This document shows, piece after piece, positions 34,089 through 46,959 of a stretch of DNA of 64,000 nucleotides. How positions within the stretch are numbered: position 1 is the first letter of the stretch; every line of letters begins with the position of its first letter. Made by a program: the position numbers and the translations under genes. The DNA is taken from the NCBI GenBank assembly GCA_016987375.1, contig PJRA01000444.1:851576-915575 (forward strand), read 5' to 3'. The notes below the pieces were generated by a model, which saw only the letters and a program-made list of their open reading frames with translations, did no database searches and was not told the origin of the DNA. Source of the DNA: Brachionus koreanus. Lineage: Eukaryota; Rotifera; Eurotatoria; Ploima; Brachionidae.

Positions 34089-34505
34089 ATGCAACAGCAA
34101 ATTCAAAATCCAGTCAGAGACAACACACCTCGGTTTGTGCTGATTAGAGATCTTGAGCCAAATTTGAAGAATATTAGCATACACGCCATAGTTTTAGACG
34201 TGGCCAAACCAACTCAGACCAAAGACGGACACGAAGTGAGGACTGTCCGAATTGCGGATAAGACCGGTTCGATCAATTTGAGTGTGTGGAATGACTATGG
34301 TGCAGTGCTCAGAGAGGGCGACATTGTGCGATTAAATGGCTGTTTTACTCACATTTGGAAAAACACTCTTCAAATCAAAATTGGCAACAAGGGACAAATA
34401 ATAAAGCAGGGTGACTTTATGATGGTTTTCAGCGAACTACCTGATATGAGTATTTTACCGCCCGAACTAATTAAAGAAATTCAGGAGCAGCAGACAAAAA
34501 AATAA
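34089..34505 (+). CDS. NABP: SOSS complex subunit B / nucleic-acid-binding protein (hSSB1 family)
   Basis: A single exon of 138 residues. Almost all of it is one OB-fold: FVLIRDLEPNLKNISIHAIVLD, TKDGHEVRTVRIADKTGSINLSVWNDYG, GDIVRLNGCFTHIWKNTLQIKIG and DFMMVFSELPDMS. These match human NABP1/NABP2 closely, including the TKDGHEVRT and DKTGSIN blocks. In animals the protein binds single-stranded DNA at double-strand breaks within the SOSS complex with INTS3, and also acts with Integrator. The Pro/Gly-rich tail of the vertebrate proteins is missing here; the sequence ends soon after the fold. The start is the only ATG before the conserved part. Confidence 0.92.
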   Translation: MQQQIQNPVRDNTPRFVLIRDLEPNLKNISIHAIVLDVAKPTQTKDGHEVRTVRIADKTGSINLSVWNDYGAVLREGDIVRLNGCFTHIWKNTLQIKIGNKGQIIKQGDFMMVFSELPDMSILPPELIKEIQEQQTKK

Positions 34506-35141
34506 TTTCTTGATCTCTAAATTTAAATTTTATGTACAAATTTAAATAAATTTTTTTTTCTTTTTTTTATCTCAAATTAAATGCTAATTTCGCGAAAGTT
34601 AAAATTACAGGTAAATTAATTAATTAGGTGAGACATTGAATATTGAAGAATTTTTTTTTTCATATTGTTTTATTAAATAAAAGAAAAAAATTTTTTTTAA
34701 ACATTTTTATTTTTGAATAAATTAAAGAAGGAGTTTAACAACACCGCTAACATTAGACTAAGCATCATTGATAGAGCTTTATTATGATAAAAATGAACAT
34801 AAATATTCATACATTTACATTATGTTTTTAGATTGTATTAAAACGCATAGATTCTTAATGTTAAAAACAAATGCAAACATTTTTCTTATTTATCTGTTAA
34901 ATGTTAATTTTTGTTCAAAAATACAAAAAATAAAAATAAAAAAAAAGAAAATTTGTTCGAGTGATCTTCTATATCCTATTAAATTAAAGCGAATTCATAT
35001 AATTAAATATTTTAAGTCATTATGCAATGCATTCATTTAGAATTTTTTAAATAAAAAAAAATTTAAAACTTAGTCATTTAAATTTACTAATCACCCTTAT
35101 AAAAACGCAATTATTAGGCAAATTGGTAGTTTGTGTAGAAA

Positions 35142-35706
35142 ATGAATAAAAAGGAGCAATTTGACGATTGCGGAACATGTACTGATTTTCAAGATTGGAT
35201 GAATCAGAGCAAGGAAAAATTGAAAGAGAAGGTAGGCGCCAAATTAACCCATGTTGCAGAGCAAGAGGCCGAAAAATCCTACTATACTGAATGTCCTTTG
35301 TTCAGAAATCAACTAGGAAGAGCAACATGGAGCTATTTGCATACCATGGCAGCTTATTATCCCTCCAATCCGAGTCCAATTGAACAAACAAAAATGAAAG
35401 ACTTCATTGACACATTTGCCAAGACATTTCCTTGCAAACATTGTTCTGCTGATTTTCAAGAAGAGTAAGTTAAATGCTAAAAATCATCGATTAAATAAAT
35501 AAATTATTTATTCAAAAAAAAATTTATTCAGAGTGGAAAAAAATCCACCTCGAGTGGAAAACAACGAACAGTTGTCTAAATGGTTTTGTGAGCAGCATAA
35601 TGTGGTTAATCGAAAGCTTGGCAAGGCCGAATTTGATTGTGACCGCGTTTTTGAAAGATGGAAATTCGGCTTTTCAAAAAATCCCAAATGCAAGGGCTAT
35701 TTATAA
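35142..35706 (+). CDS. GFER: FAD-linked sulfhydryl oxidase ALR/ERV1
   Basis: Two exons (35142-35464, 35532-35706) join in phase to 165 residues. An N-terminal CGTCTDFQDW corresponds to the CxxC shuttle motif of ALR. The Erv fold follows: LGRATWSYLHTMAAYYP (FAD-binding), the active-site FPCKHC, then WFCEQHNVVNRKLGK and FDCDRVFERW, ending in the CKGY structural Cys. In mitochondria ALR reoxidises Mia40/CHCHD4 and passes electrons to cytochrome c, driving import of Cys-rich intermembrane-space proteins. The protein lacks a long N-terminal extension, as in the shorter forms of other animals. It lies downstream of NABP in the same direction, 636 bp away. Confidence 0.95.
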
Positions 35707-38070
35707 ACACTAGTTCTTAAACGAATAAACAAAATTTTTTTCAACTCTGTTTTCCTTGGATAATTTTGCCAATTAATCGGCATCTTAAAATAAAAATGTT
35801 TAAATTTTGTTTAATATTTATTTAGATTTAAATAAGAAAAAAAAAACTAAATGCGAAAGTTTATATTCTCAAGTGAAAAATTTTCGATTGTATTTTAATA
35901 TGCTATTAGCGATCAAAGTTCAATAGCAAATTGGTATCAATAGAATCCGAGAACAAGGCTGGTAATTAAATATTTTAGTTTAATTTAATGGAAAACAATT
36001 TCCTTTCAAATATTTTTTTTTTTTAATGGAGAAATATAAATCATAGTATATTGAAAGAAAAAGCAATTTAAAATTAATTAGGCACTATTTTAGATAGTTT
36101 ACAGAATAAAGTTATGGGATTAAAGATTTTCGATAGATTTATTTTTGCCTAAACAACTCGCCTAATATTCTTTATACTAGATTGATAACTGATTTATTCC
36201 ACTTAATTTTTTTCTAGAAAAAAACTTTTCCTTAGCCTCTAATTTATGTATTATTTTTTTTTATTTTTCTAGGTAATGGAAAAATATTTACCCCATAATA
36301 AGCTAATTTAAATTGTTGTTATCTAATTTAAGTCAATTATTTATGCTCTATTTTTTTTTCATATGATTAACTGTTAATTTAAACAAGCTGAAAAACATTA
36401 TTTTAAAAATCTTCAATTACTAAAACAACATTGCTTACACTTTTTTTTTAAAAAAAAAAAAACAATTTAATAGAAATTTAGTGTACTTGGCAAAAGCCAA
36501 GCAACATTTTTACATCGATTTATATTTTTATTAAATTAATGTTTAGGTTATGGTTTATTGATAAGTTTATTTAGAGTGAAATTTTTATAAAGTCATGACA
36601 GCCTTTAGTCTAAAAATCAAAAATTACGCAATTTGACTTTAAAATTCTGTTTATGCCAAAAACAAAAAATTTCCATTTTGACATTTGAAATATTTGCATT
36701 CATTTGTGCTCTTTTGTTTTAACGATGTGTGGAAATATAGGCTTAGTTGATAATGATTTATTTCTATTTTAAATTGAGAAATTTAACCCGACAAAAAAAT
36801 CCAAAAATAATATTAATTTAAATTTACTAATAAGATAAAAAGAGAGAAAAAGTGTGTAGGAGCTGTGCACCCTTAGTAAACAAGATTTAAATCAAGATTA
36901 ATTTTTTTCTCCCAATCTATTTCCAGCACATTTAACAAAATTTATTTATTTAATTAAAAATTAATTAATCCACCAACAAATTAGCTTAGAAAAAACATGA
37001 TATCTCAATTGCTTTCAAATCTAACGTGCTTACGTAATTGCTGAATAAGGGTTCAGAGAATTTGAAGTTAAGAATTTTAAAGACTAAAGAATATTTTCAA
37101 CTTAAGTTAAAGCAAAGTTGAACTGTTAGTTAGTATATTGACGAATTAATATTTCTAGAAATCTAATAACTTAACATATGTTCTTTGGCTTTTTTTTTCA
37201 TTTCAACGCGTTTTGCATTTTTCATCCAACAGTTTTTAAATTCATCTTGAAATCTTTAACTAACAAAATAGCTTGCCTTATATTTTATTCTACATTTATT
37301 TAATTAAACAAGTTTAAATGAAGCAAACACTTTTTTGTTAAACGATTTTTTTCATTGATTACAATTAAATAAATTTACTTTCAAAATTTTATTTAAATAG
37401 TGCAACACCAAAAAAAAAAGAATTTAAATTGAACATATAAATAAATTAAAGAATTTTTTTTTAATCTGACTAAAATTTATTAAGAAAATTAAAAAATCGT
37501 TAAAAAAAAGAATGAGCATTTATCAGCAAGCTAAATTTTTATATCTAAGCTGTTGATTAGTTTAGAGATTACCAGAGGGACAGCTACAAGTAAAGAAAAT
37601 GGAAAGAAAGTTATTAAAATAGAAACTGATTGATTGATTGAATTTAATTCCTACAATTTATAATTGCCTCTAAGAAGATTAATTTATTTTTTGAGGGCTG
37701 AAAAAGAAAAAAATAATTTTTTTTTCTTAAACCAATTTAAGGACTGCATTGAACAGACAGAGTGGTGCAGTTTTATTTAAAATCAGGTACAAAATAATTA
37801 GCGCAGGATAAATAACAAGTAAAAGCTAAAAGATGAATGTTAGCTAGCTAGCAAAACAGAAAATCTATCGCTCTTTATTAACTAAATGATTCTCTTTACG
37901 TAAATAGTTTAGAAGTAAAATTGGCTCAAGCACATTTGCCGAGCTAAATTCTTAACTTTAGCTTTTCTCTAGCATTTAAATCAAACAACAATTTAGATAA
38001 AAAATTTTTTCGTAAATTAATTGAAAAATAGACTGCCCTGAAGGGCAGAGATTGTTGTTAATTTGTTGTA
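35707..38070. other. Intergenic DNA upstream of MRTF
   Basis: AT-rich, with no open frame of interest. It probably contains the promoter and 5' leader of the MRTF gene, but no particular element is recognised. Confidence 0.5.
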
Positions 38071-41000
38071 ATGCAATCTTCATCAGTACTAATTGTACCG
38101 GCTTCAGCACCCCAGTCCATTGAACCAAAATCAACATTCATAATATTGCCAAATTTTATTCCTTTAAGCAACACTGTCAATAAGAATAGCATTAGACAAG
38201 TTAAAAGAGAAAGATTAATTAAGCCCAATTTGAGGCCAAAGCCGGATAATGCACCTAAAGTTGATCTAGTCTTGCCGGCCAAAAGACGCAAGTCTCGATC
38301 AGCCACTCAAACAAAAAAGCCAAAAGTCGACTCTGTTGTTGATGGTGCTAAACCAGGCAAAGTTGACATACAACCCTGCAAAGTAGAGCCCGTTTGTAAG
38401 ACAGAATTTTCTGAAAAAATATTCGGTGAGTTATGCGAATAGTTATGACTATGGTTATCCGGGTTAAATTGCTTTTAATTAGGTTTTAAGATAAAGCTCA
38501 ATTATTTTCTCCATCAAAATAAAAATATCAGCATTAAAACATAATTTTTTTAAGACTCAATTGAATACTTATCGACAAATTGGAATAGCATATATTCTAG
38601 TGGAAACAATACAGACTTTAGAGTACTAGAAAAATTCAGACAATTTCACTGTGCTGATTGTTTAAAATCATTCCAAGAGCAACAGCATAATCGAGTCAAA
38701 ATGAATACACCTCCACCTCCCTTGCAACCAATTTTTGAAGACACCATCAATGGTCTGAACGACTATTTCGGACCAGGATCGGGCCAAGTGACCAACATTT
38801 CGAGGCTGCTGCCTCAAAATTCCCAAAATCAAGATACCGATTTCAAAGCACCAAGCAATCAGGAAACTTATAATTTTAATCTACAAGAAAAAAGAATCTG
38901 TAATTTTTAATTTTTTAATTTAAAATCGTTAATATGAAATTTTAATCGGATTCTTTTAAGCACTGAGTCGAAAGCTAGCTCAGCGCAGACCCAAACAGGA
39001 ACTAGTTGAACGAGGCATTCTGCCTTGTAAGTTGATTTTTTTTGTTATTTCTTTTATTTTTAATGGAGCAGCTGATTAAAAATTTGCAATTATTTAGCTT
39101 CCCGTTTGCCAATGCAACATTATGATCAACTGAAGCATCTGGAAAAGGCTCATGTAATTTTATTCTTTTCAATGTCTGCTTACCTGATTTAGTTGTCCAA
39201 AAATTTGAATTTATAAAAGAAAGCTTTTTTATTTTTTAGCTAGAAAACAGCAAAATTATTTCTAGATTTTAAAGTCTCGATTGCATAATAGAACAATTTT
39301 TCATTACAGCTATTTTTATTAATTATTATACTTAAAGCTTTTCAGTTTTCTATTAAATAGAGAGTTTGTTGATATGTTGATTAAATAAAATATTAAGTTG
39401 TTTGATGCATATTTAGTTTAAAATTAATTTGAGAAAAAAAAAGAAAAAAGGTTCTCAATATTAATTGATTTTTGCATATGAACACAACTATTGTTTGAAT
39501 ATTTTTTTTATAAAATTTAAAAAAAAAGAGTTTGATTGTCATTTTTCCTTAAAAACAATGCGACTTTTTTATTTTCCAGACGAGTTTTTAACAGTTGCAT
39601 TAGCTTGACTATAAGGCATTTTTAAATAAGAAAATAATTGAAAAGAATTAAAAAAATGAGTTTAAAATTAATAAATTTTTTGGAAAATTTTTATTGTTTT
39701 TTTAATTTAGTGAAGTATTTTTTTCTCAAGACTTCATCATCAATCATGATTTTTTTTTCTATAAATTATTTAAAAGCTAACTTTGTAAAATTTTACAAAA
39801 ATTATGCATGCGATTGACATTCAGTGTAATAAATTAAGGCAATGTGAAATTTTTGGACATAAAAAAAAAATTTTTTTTTTCTAATTATACAAAAATGGAT
39901 GTGTAAAAAGCAAACAATATTGTGAAAATTTTTAAAAATGAATTTTAGGCTCTGCAAATGCCTAAAAAATCAAACTAAAAAATGCAATAAATTGCACTGT
40001 TTTTGCAGAGCTTAGAATAGTTCTTTTTGCACAATTTATGATTTTGTTTATTTATATATTTGTAATCTGTATCAAGCGTTAGCTCCTTCAACAAATAAGA
40101 AAACGAAATTCAAGTAGAAATAAATAGACTGAGTTACTTTATTAGATTGATGAGAATCTAATAAAGAATCATTGACAAGGATGCAATAGCAAATTGGTGT
40201 AGGATGATTGATGAATCTTAGTTCAAAACCCCAAAATTACCAAAGTTTCATACTGCTTATATTGATTTATTCTGAAATTATCTGTTAATTAGACATAAAA
40301 AATCAAAGATGGTTTTTTTGTGTCTCAATTAATGGTTTCAGTTAAAGGTGAAATTTTTGAAAATTAAAATTCAACACTCAAAGACCCGTTTTATCACATT
40401 TTTTTCAATGAAAATAGAACTATTTTGAACTATTTTGTAATAATGTAATAAAAATTAAATAAATTATCAATATTTTGATTTAAGATATGATTGAGAAAAA
40501 AGTTATTAAATTTATTGAATAAAAAACAAAGAAAGGAAATAACCAAAGGTGTTCGAGTGTTAAATAAATAAAATCGAAGAAGATTAATAATATTTGATAG
40601 CTGACAAAGGATCATAGATGATGCATTGTCAGATTCAAAATTGTAATGTAAATAATTTGAAGTTTTGTTTAAATTTAAAAAAAAAAAAGTGCATGTAAAA
40701 ATTTTCTTCGATTTATAATGGATTAATCTCATGAAATATTTATTAGAAAATAACAATGAGAGAGAGTAAGCGAGATTAATTAGATAAGCAAAAAAAAAAA
40801 GGTTATCTAACTTCCCCAAGCACTGCTAGTAAATTCATAATTTATGGCTAATTAGATTCTACTTACATTGTGGGTTTTATTGGAAAGATGCAAATGTTAT
40901 GCGTTTAAAAAATGCCAAATAAATACGGTCTAAACTAATTAAAACATCAAGATTTTTCTTATCTAGGAGAAATTTTCCGCAGAAATTAATCGTTGAAAAA

Positions 41001-44000
41001 ATTGAGCTTTAATTAATACAACAATTTATCATTTAGGATTATTTTTTAGAAAGTAATTTTAATAATTTATCAGCAACAACAAGGCTTTGAAGCCAAAATT
41101 ATTCATAGAGTTCAATAAAAAATTTGTAAAATCTGCTTCTTTTTTTTTTATCTTATTATCTTTCAATCCAACAAAAAAAAAGAAGAGATTCATTCAAATA
41201 AACAAATTCTCTTTTGACCTGTCTGAAAATCAGAATAGGATTTTATAAGTCAAATGAATTTTGATAGAAAAATTCTATTTAAATTCAAGTAATGTTCGTA
41301 ATTCTAAATCAGGTTAGACATCCAGATTGGCCATTAATTAGAAATTAAATGATTTTTTCTATAGCTTCAGGACATATTGGAGAATAAGCTTGAAAAGCGG
41401 CCGAATAGAGAAATCCTAGTTCAAAAGAATATCCTACCAGACACAAAAGCAGCGCCCTCGCTACAGCTAAAATGTAATGAGCTGAAGCGGGCGCGTCTAG
41501 CGGACGACCTGAACGAAAAGCTGGCCAAGCGCCCGGGTCCTCTGGAGCTGGTCGAGTCGGGAATCCTCATTTCGCCGGACACCAGCTTGACTGAAGCGAT
41601 CAAAGGTGGAAAAATAGTATACCCAAAGACTTCCCTAGTCAACCGACATCACCCGTACAATAGACCCGATTTTCTTAACGATTCTAATCTAAATTTTAAC
41701 TTTAATTCAACTGATAATGAGGATAGCAATGCTAGCCAGGCAAGCACCTCTACCACAAAAACCATGGCATCCATGTCCTCGTCGTCGATTACTTCTTTCA
41801 ATTGTCTGCAAAATGAGACCGAAAACTTTAAGAATCTATCTTCGCCTTTCAATTCAGAATCGATCGATTCGCCGGGTAAAATGTCAAATAAATCAAGCTG
41901 CTCGCGTAAACCTAAATCGAGCAGTGGACTAGGTTCTTCAACATCAAGCAAATCGAACAAAAAAACCCTTATATTTCACCAATATTTAGGACCTAATCAA
42001 AAAAGCTCCAAGACTACTTTTAAGTCGCAATCAAAGCCTGCTAGGATAAAATCAAAATCGTCAAGTTCGTCTCTTATAAGCGAGATAACTTCGAGTAAGC
42101 ATAGTTTAAATTTAAATTTGTGTGTTGGCTTTTTTCTGAGGAAATTTCTTGCTTTATTTGGGCATTGTGAATTTTGGAAAAAAAAACAATAAAAAAAAAT
42201 TTTAAATTAAAAAAAGTTTTTTTCGAAAAGGTCAAAAAATTGCTCTGCAAAATGTATCAGCTGATACAAAGTTAGTCTGTGCAAAAACCTCTGCAATTTA
42301 ATTTTAATAATTTTCTAATGCGTATACTAAAATTGCACAGTTTTTGCACAGACTAACTTTCTATCAGCTGATACATTTTGCAGAGCAATTTTTTGACCTT
42401 TTCGAAAAAAACTTTTTTTAATTTAAAATTTTTTTTTTATTGTTTTTTGTTCCATTATTCACAATGGCCTTTATTTGTTGGATTCTAAAGAAACAAAATT
42501 TCTTTAACTTAATGTATCATTTCATAGAAAAAATAAATCAATAAATCAGATGAAAAAAATTGAACAAAATTCTAAGAATCACATAAATTTTTTCATTGAC
42601 ATAAATTGTTTTTTTTTTTTTAATTGATATTTTATGAATTACATAAGCCAAAACAATTTTACAAAATTTTACTTTTTCTATAAAAGTGATTTTTCAAAGA
42701 ATATTTTTTTAAAAAATTCGGTTTGATGAATTAAACATTCATCATAGTGTTGCTTATTAATTTCAAGTTTTTTTTTTACTTAAATAACTATTATTCATTA
42801 TAGGTTAATGAAGAGTTCAAACACAAAAAAATCTAAATTTTATTTTTATTCAAAATATTTTAATGATAAATATTTAACACTAGAAGTATCAAGCATTTTT
42901 TTATTTTATTTTTTAATCTAAAATATTTACTAATAGTCATTTTATACATTAAGACAAGATTTTATAAAGCAAAATACAAATTTTAAATAAAATTGTGTTA
43001 TTTGATAAGAGTAATAATAATAATAATAAAAGACTGAAGTTGTAACTCTTTCTTAATGTTTCAACCATTTCCTTTGTTTGAACATTTTGGTTACTCTTCA
43101 AATAACTGCAGATCTTGACTGTAAATTCAAGATTCGATGGTTTTAGCAATGGATGAGGGGATTTGACATATGAAAAAAAAATAAAGCATATGAAATTAAA
43201 CCATCGCATAATGAATAAAAAGTTAAGATTTTTTTATCGCATATTTTTTTATTAAAGCATAAAAACTGATCTGAATTTCTTTTAACCAAGACCAAAGTCT
43301 TTAGTAGATGGAACAAAGTAGCTGATCTTAAGTCATTTGGTGATTATTAAAAGCAATTTGTTTAAAGTGAATGAAGCAATTGGCAAATTTTCATTTCAGT
43401 TTCCGACTTTGCTTCAACAAATAATACTTAAGAGAGCTTTAATGGCCGTACAAAGAAGTTTTTTACAAAAAGAGAGCTTTTGATGATTCAATTAGCAATC
43501 GAAATTATTTGTAAAGAGTTGAAAAATTTTCTTTATTTAAACCCAATTTAAAAAAAGACTTTTGTGTTAGACTTGTTATATGTGTGAGATAATTCAGATT
43601 AAACCAGTGAATAATGTTCAATCCTTTTGAAAATTTTCTTCAAAATCCTCAATATCTAGTCTTTTCTAAAAAAATTCTATCAATTCTAAGCAATCTAAAA
43701 AAATTTTACAGTTAAGAACTTGAAAGTCTTAATGCTAATACCCAGATTACGATTTTTATTAGTGCTCTCGAGTACTTTACCATTTATGTTATGTTTATAT
43801 TAAAATGTTTGCTGTTAATAACCATTACCTTGCATTTCTCTTCATCTAAATTCTGACACCTCTTTGCCTACATCCTGTCAGATAATCGTTAAACAAGTCA
43901 ATATTCAAGCAAAGTTTGTCTGGAATTATTTAAACTTATTAACCTATTTAAGCTTATTTGTAAGAGCAATTTTAAAAATATTTATCTTTTCCTTTTTTAT

Positions 44001-46343
44001 GTGAAGAGTAGAAAAAAAAAACAAATAAAATCTTCTTTCCTGAAATTTTATTTATCTTTGGAAATAGAAAAAACATGCACATTTTAAAAAGGTATAAAAA
44101 GTACATTAAACTATAGCTTTAATTTTATTTTCTGATTTATGCTTTAATTAAAGTGAGAGAATAGAACATGAGTTAATAAGATTTAGAAAAAATAACATAA
44201 ACTGCATTTCAAAAGTCTTTAAAGATGAAGTCTTCCAAAGATTTTTTATGCTTTAATAAAAAAATAAATAAAAAGGAATTAAAGAAAAATGTTTGAATCT
44301 ATGCTAATTAAATTTTTTTTTTTAGTTTAGTTAAATTTTACTCGAGGTTTCTCTTCTTTATTTTAGGAGGAAAAAATCCACACTAGAAAGGAACTTCATA
44401 TGTATTTTTTTGTTATTTGACAATAAAATATTTGAAAAATTAATTTTTTAGATAAAAATTTCATGTTTAATTCTCAATTAACTCAACGAATATTCAACTT
44501 TTCTTATTCAAAATATTATCTCATAACTCAAAACTGTTCTTTATTTGATAAAATAGAATAAAATAACTCATTTAAATTTTTTTTTTAAATTAAAAAAAAA
44601 TACATAAATTCAGCATTTTTTTCTTTGATTTAATTAATTTAAAATAAAAATAGATTGTGACTATCCAGCTGCTTCAAATGAGATAAACTCGGACAATAAC
44701 AGCAATGACAGCACCAATTATGAGCTGCAAGAAGAATTGAACGCTTACAAAATAAGACTGGAACAGCAAAAAATGTACTTGTCATTTAATAATAGTCCGA
44801 AACAGCCCGATACAACTGAAATCGAACCGGAAAATAAAGCAGAAAATAATACCAATTTTGCAGTTTCCAATCAACCAATTCAGCTCGTTCCGATAGGAGA
44901 TGTCAAAATGTTGGATAATTTTCATGGTTTGATCAGCAATGGTTTGGTTCCAATTCGTACCATTTCGGTTGTAAACAATGTGGATAATTCAAATGCTCGC
45001 GAAGCAGAAGCTAAAATTGAGACTGATTGTGAGACTAAAAAAGAAGCAAACGGCTTAAATTTGGAAGAAATGAGTGTTAACAAGCTGAGAGAAGAGTGTT
45101 CGAAGCGAAAATTGTCCAAGTCTGGCGTAAAGCAAAAGCTTATTGATCGATTGAAAGAGTATACTAAAAAAGAGCTTGCTAAACAAGCTGTCAAATCGCC
45201 AGATTCGGGCGTTAATTTAGACAATTCGCCGAGTTTGGCTTCATTTGAGTCTAGCCCGGTCGGCAAAAGACACGAGACAAAAGCAGATAATTTTGTTAAC
45301 TTATTCGACGCTGTAAACGTTGGCACTAGTGGCTCTGATGAAAAAGACCTTTCTCAAACTGCGTTCACTTTGGAACAGTCTCTTAAAAATTCGGCCGAAT
45401 TGCTTAAACAATTATCGTATGCTGGACAACTTGATCATTTGCACAAATTGGAAAAACAAATGCAGCAGTCAATGCAATTGATTGAAAAGCTAAAGCTCGC
45501 TAGCAAACAAACATGCTCATCACAAAATCAAGATATTACAAGCGAAATTAGTGGTAGTGGTAGTGTCAATGGACTGAGAGTAATTAACAGCATGCCTTCT
45601 AATTTAAGAGATCTTGGACATACGGACCGATTTTTGGATGAATTTTCTCTACAAAACAAAAATCTTAATTGCACAAAGTAAACATTTTTATAAAAATATT
45701 TTTTGAATTTTTTTTTTTTTAAAAACCCATTTTGACTATAAAAAGAATTTTGAAAAAAAAAATTATTTTTTTTCTTTTTTATCTTTTTATTTAAAACAAA
45801 ATCAAAGTCATGAAAATTTAAAATCAAATAATAATAATTTAAATTTTTTTCAGAACGGTGGGAGATTCTTTTGCAAGAGCCAGTGACTTAAGCATTCCGA
45901 TGGTAGTCAACTCTGGACTAAACGAAACAAACCTAATAAAGTCTGATCAAAGCATGACAAACCAGTTTAACTCGAATGATGCCAATAAATCAGTTGTTTT
46001 TACATTGAACGCTTTAGAGGAGCCTTCATCTAACCAAAATAGTAATTTGTTCTCGACTAGTTTACCAATTTCACAAACAAATATCGAAATGGATTGGAAT
46101 GACCCTGAAATTTTCCAATTGTGTCAAGAGTTAAATGATGGTCAAAGCCTAATGCAAACAAATCAAACAAACAGTAACCAAAATTATTCTATGCAAACAA
46201 ATGGACATAACGAGTTTGCATCGGACTCGAGAACCAATGATCCGCTTCTAAATGCAAACGATATCAATTTTCTGTCATGGGACATTCTGGAGCCTGATTA
46301 CAATCAACTAATGAACGGATATTTGCAAAGCCCTCCTATTTAA
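38071..46343 (+). CDS. MRTF: Myocardin-related transcription factor (SRF coactivator)
   Basis: Seven exons (38071-38425, 38555-38899, 38961-39026, 39098-39153, 41365-42094, 44654-45677, 45854-46343) join in phase to 1021 residues. Three RPEL actin-binding motifs are seen: QRRPKQELVERGILP (about 240), KRPNREILVQKNILPD (285-300) and KRPGPLELVESGIL (329-342). The basic KRARLADD lies between the last two. A B1-like box with FHQYLGPNQK (about 475) follows. The SAP domain (about 655-690) contains MSVNKLREECSKRKLSKSG. A leucine-zipper helix (LKQLSYAGQLDHLHKLEKQ) and an acidic C-terminus (SWDILEPDYNQLM) complete the family layout. MRTFs hold G-actin in the cytoplasm and activate SRF in the nucleus when actin polymerises. 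Odd here is a leader of about 230 residues before RPEL1, basic in part. The fifth intron carries a MITE 66 bp after the donor. Confidence 0.93.
39838..40060. mobile_element. MITE fragment, GGCAATGTGAAA family, copy e
   Basis: The left end GGCAATGTGAAATTTTTGGA and the interior block ctaattatacaaaaatgg...tgtaaaaagcaaacaata match copy a (8816-9103). The right end is not recognisable, so the end coordinate is approximate. It lies in the large fourth intron of MRTF. Confidence 0.55.
40375..40559. mobile_element. TTAA MITE in MRTF intron
   Basis: A 185-bp element. Left end: TCAA then CACTCAAAGACCC. Right end: GGTGTTCGAGTG then TTAA. Its interior (TTTTGTAATA...GATTTAAGATATGATTG...AAAGGAA) matches the element at 47869-48074. 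Confidence 0.72.
42161..42468. mobile_element. MITE, GGCATTGTGAAT family, copy d
   Basis: A 308-bp element flanked by an exact 9-bp duplication, ctttatttg (42152-42160 and 42469-42477). Its arms are long inverted repeats: GGCATTGTGAATTTTGGAA at the left, with inner blocks AAAATGTATCAGCTGATACA and GTCTGTGCAAAAAC mirrored on the other side. It has inserted into the fifth intron of MRTF, just behind the donor site. Confidence 0.88.
43680..43930 (-). mobile_element. LINE fragment in MRTF intron
   Basis: Minus-strand frames give QNLDEEKCKVMVINSKHF, then, after a frameshift, NGKVLESTNKNRNLGISI. These are the DEEKCKVMxxG and LExxxxERDLGVxI blocks that follow the reverse-transcriptase catalytic core in non-LTR elements. 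No functional frame is left. Confidence 0.7.
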
Positions 46344-46959
46344 TTAGTTTGCTAGCTTATTTTTTGTAAATTAATTATTTAATTTGAATGCTTGAATCGA
46401 AAGCATTCATATTAAATTGTAAATGGAGCACATTTTTTAGTTATTAGAGTAGCTTAAAAGAGGCGGCTCTTCTTAGGTGATTTGGACGTATGCGTCAGTG
46501 TGCTAAAAAAAATTTTTGTTTTGCATTATTTATTACTGTTTTTAAAACTATAGTAGACAAAAGTTGTTTTTTTTTTTTTAATTTATTTTTGTGAATATAA
46601 AATTGCTTTAAATGATCGTAGTTAAAATATGTTTAAATTTTGGATTTAAAAAAAAAACATTTAACCCTATAAATATGTTAATATTTTTTGAAAAAGTAAA
46701 ATAAAATTATTTTTGATTTAAGTTTTTCAAAATTTTCGATTTCTTAAATTGTAAGAAACAGACAAAAAACATCAGCTAGACTAATCTGTAAAAAAAATGA
46801 AATAAATTGATCTTCGAATAACTTTAAAACAAAGATGAATTAAATTTTATCTATTTTATCTAAATAAACAATGTTGATGAAATTTAATTAAATTAGATTA
46901 AATTTTTAAACTCCATGAGAAAAAGACATAACAATATATTTTTAATAAAATAAATTGTC

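Noticed and set aside
34768..35040. 90-codon plus-strand ORF between NABP and GFER
   Set aside because: Low-complexity Ile/Lys/Tyr-rich translation as expected from AT-rich chance ORFs; no domain and no splice context.
40430..40819. 129-codon minus-strand ORF in an MRTF intron
   Set aside because: Composed of Asn/Phe/Leu-rich low-complexity sequence and overlaps the TTAA MITE at 40375-40559.
41421..41960. Antisense and alternative-frame ORFs over the MRTF RPEL exon
   Set aside because: Shadows; the RPEL2/RPEL3 frame is clearly the coding one.
42949..43209. 86-codon minus-strand ORF
   Set aside because: Includes a Leu run translated from a (TAA)n microsatellite; no other support.
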